A DNA stretch of 64,000 nucleotides from Flagellimonas abyssi (GCF_019457905.1 NZ_JAHZSV010000008.1:155418-219417); one strand, 5' to 3'. Shown: positions 28,958 to 39,308, counted from the stretch's first letter. Program-made: numbers and translations. The notes: a model not told the origin generated them from the sequence alone.

Positions 28958-30013
28958 ATGGTTGATTATTTAGTTGTAGGTCTGGGTTTGGCGGGAATCA
29001 CTTTTTGTGAGGTTCTGGAGGAAAATGGAAAAACCTTTAAGGTAATCTCCGATGACTCCCAGCAAGCATCACAAGTTGCCGGGGGCTTGTACAATCCAGT
29101 TATTTTGAAGCGGTTTACCATGGCGTGGAAGGCCAAAATGCAATTGGAAGTAGCAAAACCGTTTTATCAAAAAATAGAAAAAAAAATAGGGACCAGTATC
29201 GAGTATGAGCTTCCAGTGCTTCGAAAATTCGCCTCTATTGAAGAGCAAAACCTATGGTTTGAGGTATCCGACCGTCCAGATCTGGATTATTTTCTGTCCA
29301 CTAAAGTGCTCCCCAATAACAATCCCGCCATTGACGCTCCGTATGGTTTCGGAGAAGTAAAATATACAGGTAGAATTGATACTGCCGCTTTGGTGAGGTC
29401 GTACAGCAATTATCTCAAGAAACGTGATTTGCTTTTAGAAGAGTCTCTGGATTTTGATGCAATTTCAATTACAAACGAAACCGTATCGTACAACAATGAA
29501 ACGGCAAAGAATCTCGTGTTCGCCTGTGGTTTTGGACTCAAACAGGACCCATACTTTGGATATCTGCCCTTGAACGGGACCAAAGGGGAATTGCTTATCA
29601 TCCACGCCCCGGAATATCGAGAGAACAACGTTATAAAATCGTCCGTTTTTACCATTCCCATGGAAAATGATAGATATTTGGTCGGCGCTACCTACAAGTG
29701 GAAGGACAAGACCAATATACCCACAGAAGAATCCAAAAATGAGCTTTTGGAAAAGTTGACAACCTTTTTAAAGTGTGATTTTGAGGTTGTGGATCATGTA
29801 GCGGGTATTAGACCAACGGTTGTAGACCGTAGGCCATTGGTGGGAAGGCATCCAGAGCATAAAAACCTTTATGTGTTGAACGGTTTTGGTTCGAGAGGAG
29901 TAATGATCGGACCGTACGCTTCCAAACAACTTTTTGATTACATAGAAAAAGAATCCGAGCTCGACCCAGAAATGGATATTCAACGATTTACTAAAAAATA
30001 CTACTCAAAATAG
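28958..30013 (+). CDS. FAD-dependent oxidoreductase, DAO family
   Basis: 351 residues, cytosolic. The N-terminal dinucleotide-binding motif reads VVGLGLAG (residues 5-12), followed by the family segment QVAGGLYNPVILKRF. The C-terminal part has the FAD-contacting pattern HVAGIRPTVVDRRPLVG and YVLNGFGSRGVMIGP. It belongs to the glycine/D-amino-acid oxidase superfamily. The substrate is not evident; neither a tRNA-modifying fusion nor a thiamine operon is present. It converges with the DUF983 gene, leaving 2 bases between the stops. Confidence 0.85.
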   Translation: MVDYLVVGLGLAGITFCEVLEENGKTFKVISDDSQQASQVAGGLYNPVILKRFTMAWKAKMQLEVAKPFYQKIEKKIGTSIEYELPVLRKFASIEEQNLWFEVSDRPDLDYFLSTKVLPNNNPAIDAPYGFGEVKYTGRIDTAALVRSYSNYLKKRDLLLEESLDFDAISITNETVSYNNETAKNLVFACGFGLKQDPYFGYLPLNGTKGELLIIHAPEYRENNVIKSSVFTIPMENDRYLVGATYKWKDKTNIPTEESKNELLEKLTTFLKCDFEVVDHVAGIRPTVVDRRPLVGRHPEHKNLYVLNGFGSRGVMIGPYASKQLFDYIEKESELDPEMDIQRFTKKYYSK

Positions 30014-30015
30014 CT

Positions 30016-30411
30016 TTATGCGGTTTCGTGCTTTTTAACAGAGGTTGCATCATACTTCACAAAAAGATTGATCCAAATATTTCTGGAAAGTCTAATTATG
30101 ACCGGCATAAAAACCACTAAAGTGCCCACAATGGCAATAAAAGTCGTGGGTAATGAAGCGTCCAGAAACAAGAATGAAATCACAAAGGCGGCTACGGCAA
30201 AAGCAATGCCGACAGCATAGCTGACATACATCGCCCCGTAAAAAAATGAAGGCTCAATCTTGTATTTTAAACCGCAATGTGAACACCTTTCGTTCATACT
30301 GAAGATTTTGGAAAGAGCATAGGGGTTGGATTTCTCATACATACTCTCTTCTTGGCACCTTGGACAGTTTCCTGTTAAAATGCTGTACATTTTGGTTCCT
30401 TTTTTTAACAT
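30016..30411 (-). CDS. DUF983 membrane protein with zinc-ribbon-like cysteines
   Basis: 131 residues from the ATG at 30411. A longer frame from a TTG at 30447 is rejected because the -7 promoter box lies inside it. Two CxxC pairs (GNCPRCQ and ERCSHCG) in the N-terminal 50 residues suggest a zinc knuckle, followed by two closely spaced membrane helices (about residues 65-85 and 88-115). This is the DUF983 pattern. Function unknown. Confidence 0.8.
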   Translation of the reverse strand: MLKKGTKMYSILTGNCPRCQEESMYEKSNPYALSKIFSMNERCSHCGLKYKIEPSFFYGAMYVSYAVGIAFAVAAFVISFLFLDASLPTTFIAIVGTLVVFMPVIIRLSRNIWINLFVKYDATSVKKHETA

Positions 30412-30427
30412 TTGCACGGCTTTTGTA

Positions 30428-30435
30428 CAAAAGTA
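30428..30435 (-). promoter_or_regulatory. -7 promoter box for the DUF983 gene
   Basis: On the - strand TACTTTTG, an exact TAnnTTTG match, ends 16 bases before the ATG at 30411. Used to choose the start codon. A -33 TTG at normal spacing is not clear. Confidence 0.5.
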
Positions 30436-30476
30436 TACATTCGCCAATTAATGTTTTGTAATCAAGGTCACATATA

Positions 30477-32390
30477 ATGCTAAATATTCATAATCTATCC
30501 GTAGCCTTTGGAGGGGAATATCTGTTCGAGGAAATATCTTTTCGTCTCAATGGGGGCGACAGGGTAGGGCTTATCGGAAAGAACGGTGCCGGAAAATCAA
30601 CCATGCTCAAACTCTTGGCCAAGGAAATGTCCTTGGACGAAGGTGCCATAGCTACCGAAAAAAATGTCAAAATTGGGTTTCTAAAACAGGATATCGATTT
30701 TGAGGAAGGTAGAACCGTGCTGGAAGAATCCTATCAGGCATTTTCAGAGATCAAGGAGATGGAGCTGAAGTTGGACGAGATCAATACGGCTTTGGCCGAA
30801 CGTACAGATTATGAAAGCGAAGGCTATCACCAATTAATGGTAGATCTTAACGATGTTACCCATCGATATGAAATATTGGGCGGTTACAACTATCAGGGAG
30901 ATACGGAGAAGGTACTTCTTGGACTAGGTTTTAAGCGGGAAGATTTCAACAAGCTCACCGATACATTTTCTGGTGGTTGGCGTATGCGTATCGAACTTGC
31001 CAAATTGTTGCTCCAAAGCAATGATGTACTCCTGCTCGATGAGCCAACGAACCACTTGGATATTGAGTCCATCATCTGGCTGGAACAATTTTTAAGGAAC
31101 TTTACCGGAGCAGTAGTGATCGTTTCCCACGATAAAATGTTTCTGGATAATGTGACCAACCGAACCATCGAGATTTCTTTGGGCAGGATATATGATTACA
31201 GTAAGCCCTATTCACAATTTTTGGTACATCGCAAGGAAATCAAGGAACAACAATTGAGTGCCCAGAAAAACCAGGAAAAACAAATTCAGCAGACCGAAAG
31301 GTTGATAGAAAAGTTTAGGGCCAAGTCCAGTAAGGCTTCCATGGCGCAATCCTTGATCAAGAAGCTGGATAAAATGGAGCGAATCGAAGTGGATGAAGAG
31401 GATAACAGCGTAATGAACTTGCGCTTCCCTGTTTCCATAAATCCTGGTAAAGTAATCGCTGAATTGGATGGCGTTTCAAAAAGCTACGGTTCTAAAAGAG
31501 TATTAGAGGATATTGACCTTTTGGTAGAAAGAGGGAGCAAAACAGCTTTCGTAGGCCAAAACGGACAGGGTAAGACTACTTTGGCCAAGATCATGGTCGG
31601 AGAACTTGACCATGATGGAAACCTAAAAATCGGACACAACGTGCAGCTAGGGTATTTTGCCCAGAACCAAGCTGAGTATCTGGATGGCAGCAAAACCATT
31701 TTGGATACCATGATCGATGCGGCCAACGAGAGCAATCGGAGTAAAGTAAGGGACATCCTTGGCTCATTTTTGTTCAGGGGCGATGATGTGGACAAGTATG
31801 TAAAAGTGTTGTCAGGAGGTGAAAGGAATCGCTTGGCATTGGCAAAGATGTTGTTGCAGCCCTTTAATGTGCTGGTAATGGATGAACCTACCAACCACTT
31901 GGACATAAAATCCAAGAATGTACTGAAACAAGCTTTGCAAAGTTTTGAAGGTACACTGATATTGGTATCTCACGACCGTGATTTTCTTCAGGGATTGACG
32001 GATAGGGTTTACGAATTCAAGGAAGGGGGAATCAAGGAGTATTTGGGCGATATCGATTTTTACTTGGAACAGCGTAAAATGGATGATTTCCGAAGTGTTG
32101 AAAAAGGAGATCAAAAGAAAGAGGAAAAAACTCAGGAAAAATCAAAGGAAAGTGACTACCATACTCAGAAAAAGCAAAAGTCATTGAAGAATCGACTCAG
32201 CGGAGTAGAGAAGAGGATCTCGCAATTGGAAAAGGAAATTGCGAATATTGACCACGACCTTCTTATGGATTACGATACCACCATTGCCAAACCAAACTTT
32301 TTTGACAAATACGAAGGGAAAAAGAAGGAATTGGAAGGCCTTATGGAAGATTGGGAAACCCTCTCGCATGAACTAGAAACATTGGATTAA
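30477..32390 (+). CDS. ABC-F family ATPase
   Basis: 637 residues with two ABC ATPase domains and no transmembrane segment, the mark of ABC-F ribosome-associated proteins. Domain 1 has Walker A GKNGAGKST (34-42), signature SGGWRMR and Walker B LLDEPTNHLD. Domain 2 has GQNGQGKTT, SGGERNR and VMDEPTNHLD. The linker between domains (about residues 240-310) is rich in Gln and Lys, and a C-terminal coiled coil of about 80 residues (SLKNRLSGVEKRISQLEKE onward) recalls Uup. Translation-factor or DNA-related function of the Uup/YheS type is likely. Divergent from the DUF983 gene. Confidence 0.92.
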   Translation: MLNIHNLSVAFGGEYLFEEISFRLNGGDRVGLIGKNGAGKSTMLKLLAKEMSLDEGAIATEKNVKIGFLKQDIDFEEGRTVLEESYQAFSEIKEMELKLDEINTALAERTDYESEGYHQLMVDLNDVTHRYEILGGYNYQGDTEKVLLGLGFKREDFNKLTDTFSGGWRMRIELAKLLLQSNDVLLLDEPTNHLDIESIIWLEQFLRNFTGAVVIVSHDKMFLDNVTNRTIEISLGRIYDYSKPYSQFLVHRKEIKEQQLSAQKNQEKQIQQTERLIEKFRAKSSKASMAQSLIKKLDKMERIEVDEEDNSVMNLRFPVSINPGKVIAELDGVSKSYGSKRVLEDIDLLVERGSKTAFVGQNGQGKTTLAKIMVGELDHDGNLKIGHNVQLGYFAQNQAEYLDGSKTILDTMIDAANESNRSKVRDILGSFLFRGDDVDKYVKVLSGGERNRLALAKMLLQPFNVLVMDEPTNHLDIKSKNVLKQALQSFEGTLILVSHDRDFLQGLTDRVYEFKEGGIKEYLGDIDFYLEQRKMDDFRSVEKGDQKKEEKTQEKSKESDYHTQKKQKSLKNRLSGVEKRISQLEKEIANIDHDLLMDYDTTIAKPNFFDKYEGKKKELEGLMEDWETLSHELETLD

Positions 32391-32525
32391 GAGAAATCAC
32401 CGCTTTCTTACAACGTTTTTTCGCAAATTCACAACATATAGCTGTTAGTTTATCGATAAAACTTGTAAGATGTTTCTCATTTTTATTATTTTGTATGTAA
32501 ATTTCCTACAACTAAATAAGAAATA

Positions 32526-33413
32526 ATGCTTCGTATTACGATTTTTCTCTTTTGTTTGATGTCCTCAGCTGGTATATCGTTGGCCAATGGACAGGTTTCC
32601 CCCAAGGAAAAATCTGCATTGGTAGACCTTTACAACAGTACCAATGGCAAGGAATGGAACTCATCTTGGGATCTAAATGCTCCTGTCAACACATGGAAAG
32701 GTGTGGAAATCAATCAGGGACATGTGATTGGGCTTACCTTATTTATGAATAATTTAAATGGTACCCTGCCCGAAAGTTTGGGCGACCTTAAGCATATTTC
32801 CACTTTAAACTTGGCCTTTAACCAAATTACAGGTGTACTTCCCAAAGATTTGGTCAAATTGGAGAAGCTCAAAACGTTGCGTTTGGAGATGAATAGGATC
32901 AAAGGAGAAATTCCTGAAGGGGTAGGGCATCTTAAACAGTTGGAAATTTTTTCCATGTTCAATAATTTTTTAACAGGAACTATACCTGAAAGCTTTGGAG
33001 AGCTTAAAAATTTGAAAGAGCTCAATTTATCCAGTAATAATCTAAAAGGAGACATACCCAAATCCATTGGTAACCTTTCAAACTTGGAGGCTTTGGGTCT
33101 TTTTGAGAACAAATTGGAGGGACAGATACCTGCGGAAATTGGGAATTTGGTCCAACTGAAAGAGCTGGTTTTATCCAACAACCAACTGGGTGGCGAGATT
33201 CCTGCCGAATTTGGACAATTGGCTAGTTTAAAAATATTGCAACTTCAAAATAATAGGTTCAATTCTTTAAATGTCCTGCATGGAATGGACTCCGACCAGT
33301 TTTTGGTTTTTGACTCCGATGATAAGACTTTGAATCCGAAATTCAATGAAATTAAAATAGACCGTACTCGAATGGCAGATACCAAATTCGAGGACGAAAA
33401 CGAAAACGAGTAG
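32526..33413 (+). CDS. Secreted leucine-rich-repeat protein
   Basis: 295 residues with a signal peptide (cleavage after about residue 22). An N-terminal cap (LVDLYNSTNGKEWNSSWDL) is followed by about eight repeats of 24 residues on the plant-type pattern LxxLxLxxNxLxGxIPxxxGxL (LNGTLPESLGDL, ITGVLPKDLVKL, LTGTIPESFGEL, LKGDIPKSIGNL, LEGQIPAEIGNL, LGGEIPAEFGQL). There is no type IX sorting domain and no lipobox, so it may stay in the periplasm. The acidic C-terminus ends in DENENE. The partner is unknown. A strong terminator follows. Confidence 0.85.
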   Translation: MLRITIFLFCLMSSAGISLANGQVSPKEKSALVDLYNSTNGKEWNSSWDLNAPVNTWKGVEINQGHVIGLTLFMNNLNGTLPESLGDLKHISTLNLAFNQITGVLPKDLVKLEKLKTLRLEMNRIKGEIPEGVGHLKQLEIFSMFNNFLTGTIPESFGELKNLKELNLSSNNLKGDIPKSIGNLSNLEALGLFENKLEGQIPAEIGNLVQLKELVLSNNQLGGEIPAEFGQLASLKILQLQNNRFNSLNVLHGMDSDQFLVFDSDDKTLNPKFNEIKIDRTRMADTKFEDENENE

Positions 33414-33440
33414 TTAGTATTACTTTAGTTTGTTTGGTTT

Positions 33441-33470
33441 GGGGATACAGGCGTGTATCCCCTTTTTTTT
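33441..33470 (+). terminator. Rho-independent terminator after the LRR gene
   Basis: GGGGATACA-ggcg-TGTATCCCC (9-bp stem, 33441-33462) followed by eight T. Confidence 0.9.
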
Positions 33471-33510
33471 GTGACAAAATTTTCGATAGATTTTATGAAA
33501 TATTTAACCA

Positions 33511-33537
33511 TTGTAAAAAATGTAGGGGATAGATTTG
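33511..33537 (+). promoter_or_regulatory. Promoter of the drug-type RND operon
   Basis: TTG at 33511-33513, 16 bases, then TAGATTTG at 33530-33537, an exact TAnnTTTG box. It ends 22 bases before the adaptor ATG at 33560. Confidence 0.6.
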
Positions 33538-33559
33538 CACCGACTAAACCAACTAGCGC

Positions 33560-34681
33560 ATGCGAAAGCTAATAATATCGGCTGTTCTTGGAGGTATAAT
33601 TATTTTTGCCTCCCTATATTTTGCCGGCTTGATCGCCGACAGCAAAGAAAATAAAAGACCGCCATCACAAAAAATAGTTAAGACAGTCTTTGTAGATACA
33701 GTTCAGAATACCACCGTACCTATAATGGTTCCCGCAAATGGAAATCTTCAAGCCAAAAAGAGAGTCGAACTTTACTCCGAAGTACAGGGCGTTTTTAGGC
33801 CGGGAAGTAAATTGTTCCGGACTGGGCAGGAATATGCCGCTGGCCAAACACTTATCAGAATAGACGCTAGCGAGTATTATGCCACTGTACAATCAGCCAA
33901 AAGTAATCTGTACAATTTGCTTACTTCCATAATGCCGGACCTTAGACTGGATTATCCAGAGATCTACCCTAAATGGCAGCAATATCTCAACGAGTTCGAT
34001 TTGGAGAAGACCACACCGGAACTTCCAAAATTGGATTCCGAAAAAGAAAAGTTTTTTATAACTGGAAGGGAAATCATCACAACATATTACAATGTCAAGA
34101 ATTTGGAACAGCGTTTGTCCAAATATGCCATAACAGCCCCATTTACAGGAGTATTGACCGAGGCTTTGGTCACTGAAGGGACTTTGGTGAGATCGGGACA
34201 AAAACTAGGGGAGTTTATTGATACTGGATTATATGAATTGGGAGTATCCGTAAGCAAAACCTACGGGGATTTCTTAAGAGTGGGCCGTAAGGTAGAACTC
34301 AGTAATTTAGAAAAGACCCAGACCTACATGGGAGAGGTCACACGCGTAAATAGTAGGGTAGACCAAAATTCACAGACCATAATGGTGTACATAGAGGTCA
34401 AAGGTGATAATTTGAAAGAAGGCCAATATCTCGAGGCCAATCTCGAGGCCAAGGAAGAACCCAACGCCATTGAGATCAATAGATCACTATTATTGGAAAA
34501 CAATCAAATTTTTGTGGTACGGGACTCCATTTTGGACCTAATGGATGTTAACCCTGTGTTTTTTACGGATAAGACCGTTGTGCTCAAGAATGTTCCTGAC
34601 GGTGAAGTGATCGTGGCCAAACCGATTACTGGTGCCTATGCTGGTATGTTGGTGCGCACTTTTGACGAAAGTAAATCATAA
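33560..34681 (+). CDS. RND efflux periplasmic adaptor (HlyD/AcrA family)
   Basis: 373 residues. An N-terminal membrane anchor (about residues 4-25) precedes the two halves of the lipoyl domain (VELYSEVQGVF and ITAPFTGVLTEALVTEGTLV), a helical hairpin (about 95-180) and a beta-barrel domain with VGRKVELSN. It would bridge the pump encoded just downstream and the TolC partner. No metal-binding module is present, in contrast to the CusB of this window, so a drug or lipid-type substrate is more likely. First gene of a four-gene operon. Confidence 0.88.
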   Translation: MRKLIISAVLGGIIIFASLYFAGLIADSKENKRPPSQKIVKTVFVDTVQNTTVPIMVPANGNLQAKKRVELYSEVQGVFRPGSKLFRTGQEYAAGQTLIRIDASEYYATVQSAKSNLYNLLTSIMPDLRLDYPEIYPKWQQYLNEFDLEKTTPELPKLDSEKEKFFITGREIITTYYNVKNLEQRLSKYAITAPFTGVLTEALVTEGTLVRSGQKLGEFIDTGLYELGVSVSKTYGDFLRVGRKVELSNLEKTQTYMGEVTRVNSRVDQNSQTIMVYIEVKGDNLKEGQYLEANLEAKEEPNAIEINRSLLLENNQIFVVRDSILDLMDVNPVFFTDKTVVLKNVPDGEVIVAKPITGAYAGMLVRTFDESKS

Positions 34682-34692
34682 AAACCCCCGCC

Positions 34693-37600
34693 ATGAGAAA
34701 TCTCATCTCGTATTTTATTAAATACCACATGGCAGTCAATGTCTTTATTTTGGCATTTTTTGTTTTTGGGGTCGTAGGGATTCTTTCCTTAAAATCATCA
34801 TTTTTTCCACTCAATGAAGCTAGGAACATTACCATTACCATTGCTTATCCGGGCGCGTCTCCACAAGAAATAGAGGAGGGTATTGTCCTCAAAATTGAGG
34901 ACAACCTAAAAGGACTCGAAGGAGTGGAGCGGGTAACTTCCACTTCAAGGGAGAACAGCGGTACTATCAATGTGGAGATCGAGAAGGAAAGAAATGTGGA
35001 TTTCATGCTATTGGAGGTGAAAAATGCAGTGGACCGAGTACCTACTTTCCCAACCGGTATGGAACCTTTGATTGTTGCCAAGCAAGAACCTGTAAGGCCT
35101 ACTATCAGTTTTGCCGTAAGCGGAAAAGATATTCCATTGGCGACACTGAAGCAAATTGCACGTCAAATAGAGAACGATTTACGCGCCATTGATGGGATAT
35201 CCCAAATACAAATCGACGGCTATCCGGACGAAGAAATTGAGATTGCCGTAGATGAAAACAGTCTTTTAGCGTACAATCTATCTTTTACAGATGTGGCACA
35301 AGCCGTTTCCAATGCCAATATTTTGGTAACGGGAGGGAACATTAAGACCGTGACCGAAGAATACCTGATCAGGGCCAACAATCGTTCGTATTATGGTGAT
35401 GAACTTTCCAATATTGTAATCCGGGGCGATGCTGCTGGACGTGCAGTGCGTTTAAGGGATGTTGCCGTTATTCGGGATAGATTTTCCGAAACGCCCAACG
35501 CTTCATATTTTAATGGTGAACTTGCCGTAAATGTTACCATAACAAGTACCAATACAGAAGACCTCATGGGCTCTGCTGAAAACGTCCGACAATATATCGG
35601 CGATTTCAACGAAAAATATACCAATGTACGGTTGGATGTAATCGATGACCGTTCCACCACCTTGACCCAACGGACTGAACTCTTGACCGAGAACGCCATT
35701 GTGGGGATGATTTTGGTATTGGTGTTTCTATCCCTCTTCTTGAATACAAGATTGGCATTCTGGGTAGCCTTTGGTCTTCCCATTGCATTCTTGGGAATGT
35801 TTGTTTTTGCCCCCATGTTCAATGTCACCATCAATGTACTATCCCTTTTCGGGATGATTATTGTAATCGGTATTCTGGTGGATGATGGAATCGTGATCGC
35901 AGAGAATATCTATCAACATTACGAAGATGGAAAATCACCCGTGCAAGCCGCCTTGGATGGGACCATGGAGGTGATACCACCCATTATTTCGGCTATCATC
36001 ACTACCATATTGGCATTTTCCATTTTCTTGTTCCTTGATAGTAGAATTGGGGAATTCTTTAGTGAGGTTTCTGTTATAGTGATTCTCACTTTGGTAGTTT
36101 CCTTAGTAGAAGCGTTGATTATATTGCCCGCTCACTTGGCACATTCAAAAGCCTTGCACCCACAAAGTGATAAACCCAAAACAGGCATTGCCAAGGTATT
36201 TGCCGAGCTACGCGTCATCAATAAGATTGGTGACCGGATAATGAACTATATGCGTGATAAGTGGTACAGCCCGGCCCTCCATTTTATGCTGAACTACAAG
36301 TTTTTGACCTTTGCCCTTTTCTTTATGGCTTTGGTCTTAACGCTGGGCTCCATTGGAGGAGGAATTATCCGAACTGCATTTTTTCCAAGAATTGCCAGTG
36401 ATCAGGTCTCCATAGACCTGACTATGCCCAACGGCACCAATGAAAAGGTTACCGATTCCATTATCAGTCTTATTCAAGAAAAGGCACATATCGTAAACCA
36501 AGAATTGACAGATGAATATTTGCAGGGCATGGACAAAATGCTCTTTGTGAATATGATAAAAAACCTTGGCCCCGGTTCATCCACGGCAACATTGGAAATC
36601 AACCTCCTGCCCGGAGAGGAAAGGCCGGATGGGATACGTGCCGATATGGTGACCACAAGACTTCGTGAGCTCGTAGGCCCGGTAATTGGAGTGGAAAGCT
36701 TGATTTATGGTTCAGGAGGTAACTTTGGAGGAAATCCTGTATCAGTTTCCTTGTTGGGTAACAATATAGAAGAGCTAAAGGCGGCCAAAATGGAGCTTAA
36801 ACAAGCTATGGAAGCCAATTCCAATCTAAAGGACGTAACGGACAATGACCCGGCCGGAATCAAAGAGATACGATTGCAGCTTAAGGAAAATGCATATTCG
36901 CTCGGGTTAGACCTTCGTACGGTAATGAACCAGGTTCGTGGCGGATTCTTCGGCGCACAGGCGCAGCGTTTCCAAAGAGGACAGGATGAAATAAGGGTTT
37001 GGGTACGATATGATAGGGAGAACAGATCATCAATTTCCGATTTGGACGAGATGCGAATCTTGGCCCCAAGCGGTGACCGGATTCCATTAAAGGAAATAGC
37101 TACGTATACCATTGAAAGAGGAGATGTGGCCATCAACCATTTGGAAGGTAGAAGGGAAATTCAGGTGTCTTCCGATTTAACGGATCCCGAGACCACCAGT
37201 GGAACAGATGCCATGTTGTGGATACGTAACGAGGTATTGCCCGATATTCTGGCAAAATATCCAACCATAAGCCCATCTTATGAAGGACAGAACAGGGAGG
37301 CCAACAAACTAATTGGTTCACTTGGATTTGTGGGTCCAATTGTATTGTTCCTCATTTTTATAACCATAGCCTTCACCTTTAGAAGTATTAGTCAACCTTT
37401 ATTGTTGATTTTTATGGTGCCCTTCAGTTTAACAGCGGTGGCATGGGGACATTGGTTGCACGGTTTCCCGATCAATATTCTTTCCATGTTGGGAATTATC
37501 GCACTGATAGGTATTATGGTAAACGATGGATTGGTGCTCATTGGCAAGTTCAACATCAATCTAAGAAATGGAATGAAGTTCGATGATGCCATTTATGAAG

Positions 37601-37983
37601 CTGGTCGTTCACGTTTTAGGGCCATCTTCTTGACATCGGTAACCACTATTGCCGGTTTAGCACCCTTACTTTTGGAAAAGAGCCGCCAAGCACAGTTCTT
37701 AAAGCCAATGGCCATTTCCATTGCCTATGGAATTGCCTTTGCCACTATTTTAACGTTGCTCATGCTACCATTGCTACTTTCCTTTGGAAACAATGTCAAA
37801 GTGCTGACAAAACGCTTATGGACAGGCGAAGAGGTTACACCAGAGGAAGTAGAACGAGCCATTCGCGAACAGCATGAAGAAGAAGAGATGTACTCAAATA
37901 GTGTAAGCCTGAACGGAAGTGACAACAGCAATATGCCGCAAAACGGAGAAGAAACCCCAAACGTTGCAGAAGAGACCAGATAA
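34693..37983 (+). CDS. RND efflux pump permease (AcrB/HAE1-like)
   Basis: Proton-driven inner-membrane exporter, 1096 residues. Twelve membrane helices are expected: TM1 near residues 10-33, TM2-6 around 330-480, TM7 near 535-560 and TM8-12 around 885-1040. The porter signature YPGASPQEIEEG lies near residue 53 and the TM4 motif IVIGILVDDGIVIAENIYQH carries the Asp-Asp proton-relay pair. The C-terminal 60 residues are a hydrophilic acidic extension (EQHEEEEMYS). The stop overlaps the TolC gene start by one base. Substrate unknown. Confidence 0.93.
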   Translation: MRNLISYFIKYHMAVNVFILAFFVFGVVGILSLKSSFFPLNEARNITITIAYPGASPQEIEEGIVLKIEDNLKGLEGVERVTSTSRENSGTINVEIEKERNVDFMLLEVKNAVDRVPTFPTGMEPLIVAKQEPVRPTISFAVSGKDIPLATLKQIARQIENDLRAIDGISQIQIDGYPDEEIEIAVDENSLLAYNLSFTDVAQAVSNANILVTGGNIKTVTEEYLIRANNRSYYGDELSNIVIRGDAAGRAVRLRDVAVIRDRFSETPNASYFNGELAVNVTITSTNTEDLMGSAENVRQYIGDFNEKYTNVRLDVIDDRSTTLTQRTELLTENAIVGMILVLVFLSLFLNTRLAFWVAFGLPIAFLGMFVFAPMFNVTINVLSLFGMIIVIGILVDDGIVIAENIYQHYEDGKSPVQAALDGTMEVIPPIISAIITTILAFSIFLFLDSRIGEFFSEVSVIVILTLVVSLVEALIILPAHLAHSKALHPQSDKPKTGIAKVFAELRVINKIGDRIMNYMRDKWYSPALHFMLNYKFLTFALFFMALVLTLGSIGGGIIRTAFFPRIASDQVSIDLTMPNGTNEKVTDSIISLIQEKAHIVNQELTDEYLQGMDKMLFVNMIKNLGPGSSTATLEINLLPGEERPDGIRADMVTTRLRELVGPVIGVESLIYGSGGNFGGNPVSVSLLGNNIEELKAAKMELKQAMEANSNLKDVTDNDPAGIKEIRLQLKENAYSLGLDLRTVMNQVRGGFFGAQAQRFQRGQDEIRVWVRYDRENRSSISDLDEMRILAPSGDRIPLKEIATYTIERGDVAINHLEGRREIQVSSDLTDPETTSGTDAMLWIRNEVLPDILAKYPTISPSYEGQNREANKLIGSLGFVGPIVLFLIFITIAFTFRSISQPLLLIFMVPFSLTAVAWGHWLHGFPINILSMLGIIALIGIMVNDGLVLIGKFNINLRNGMKFDDAIYEAGRSRFRAIFLTSVTTIAGLAPLLLEKSRQAQFLKPMAISIAYGIAFATILTLLMLPLLLSFGNNVKVLTKRLWTGEEVTPEEVERAIREQHEEEEMYSNSVSLNGSDNSNMPQNGEETPNVAEETR

Positions 37984-39308
37984 TGAAAAGCTTTTTTTAT
38001 AGACTACCCCTAATTTTGATATTTCTTGGCCTTTCCGCAAGTGCGCAAGATGAGGTGCTTACCAAGCAGGAGGCGATCAACCTTATTTTGGAAAACAATT
38101 TGGATATCAAGGTCGCTAGAAATACCAGGTTAATTGATGAGAACAACGCAGATATTCTAAATTCGGGCTACTTGCCTTCGGTTACGGGGAATGCCAGCGG
38201 TAGTATAGACAAGCAAAATTCGGAAGGGGTTTTGGCCAACGGGGATACCAGGACAGCTCAAGGGGCGGAGACCCGAAGGTACAGCGCTGCTGTGAATGTG
38301 AATTATACGTTGTTCGATGGCTTGGGGAGGTACTACAATTATAAGAGCTTTCAGGAACGCTCGGAACAATCCGAATTGGAGGTCAGACAGACCATTGAAA
38401 ATACTATTTTACAATTGTTCACCGTGTATTACGAAGCGGCCCGCCTTACCGAGAATACGGCTACTTTGGAACAGGCCTTGGAGATTTCCAAGGATAGGCT
38501 CAAAAGGGCACAGTACCAATTTGAGTTTGGACAGAATACCGGTCTGGATGTGTTGAATGCCGAAGTGGATATCAATACGGATAGCATCAATTTATTGAAT
38601 TCCAAACAGCAGCTTCGAAATACAATGAGGGACTTGAACCTTATTCTTAACCGAGACCTATCGGCTAAGTTTGCTGCGGATACTACTGTGACTTTTGTTC
38701 CTGGGCTTCAAATGGAAAATATGTACAATGAGGCCCAAATGAACAATGTTAGGCTTCAAATTGTGGAAAAGGACATAAATATGGGTCTCAACGACGTCAG
38801 AATAGCCAAAAGTGGCTACTTGCCCACCATTGGACTTACCGGAACGTATGGTTGGAACGAGTCCAGCAATAACAGTCCGTTGGCCTTTGCCTTGCAAAAC
38901 ACCTCGACAGGGGTAACGGGAACCGTGAACCTTACCTGGAATTTGTTTGATGGAGGAACTACCATCACTGGGATAAAAAATGCCAAAATTGCCTACCAGA
39001 ATCAAGAGATTGCAAAAAAACAGATCCAGTTGGAGGTAGAAAGGGATATCCGAAATGCATGGGACAGTTATACCAATGCGCTTTATGTTTTACAGGTCCA
39101 GGAGAAAAACTTGCAGACCAACCAGAACAACTTCAACCGTACCGATGAAAGATATAAACTTGGTCAGGTAACTTCCATAGAGTTCCGACAGGCCCAGTTG
39201 AATTTATTGAATGCCGAGTTGGCCAAGAGCCAAGCCAAATACAACGCAAAATTGGCAGAACTTCAAATGCTTCAAGTTAGTGGTCAACTGCTCAATATTG
39301 ATTTTTAG
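37983..39308 (+). CDS. TolC-family outer-membrane efflux protein
   Basis: 441 residues with signal peptide (LILIFLGLSASAQ), then two OEP repeats. Conserved-type segments include the start EAINLILENNLDIKVARN, the first helix FQFGQNTGLDVLNAEVD-like segment near residue 180, and the second repeat DERYKLGQVTSIEFRQAQLNLLNAE near residue 390. Forms the outer-membrane exit duct for the RND pump immediately upstream, whose stop codon overlaps this start (TAATG). Confidence 0.9.
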   Translation: MKSFFYRLPLILIFLGLSASAQDEVLTKQEAINLILENNLDIKVARNTRLIDENNADILNSGYLPSVTGNASGSIDKQNSEGVLANGDTRTAQGAETRRYSAAVNVNYTLFDGLGRYYNYKSFQERSEQSELEVRQTIENTILQLFTVYYEAARLTENTATLEQALEISKDRLKRAQYQFEFGQNTGLDVLNAEVDINTDSINLLNSKQQLRNTMRDLNLILNRDLSAKFAADTTVTFVPGLQMENMYNEAQMNNVRLQIVEKDINMGLNDVRIAKSGYLPTIGLTGTYGWNESSNNSPLAFALQNTSTGVTGTVNLTWNLFDGGTTITGIKNAKIAYQNQEIAKKQIQLEVERDIRNAWDSYTNALYVLQVQEKNLQTNQNNFNRTDERYKLGQVTSIEFRQAQLNLLNAELAKSQAKYNAKLAELQMLQVSGQLLNIDF

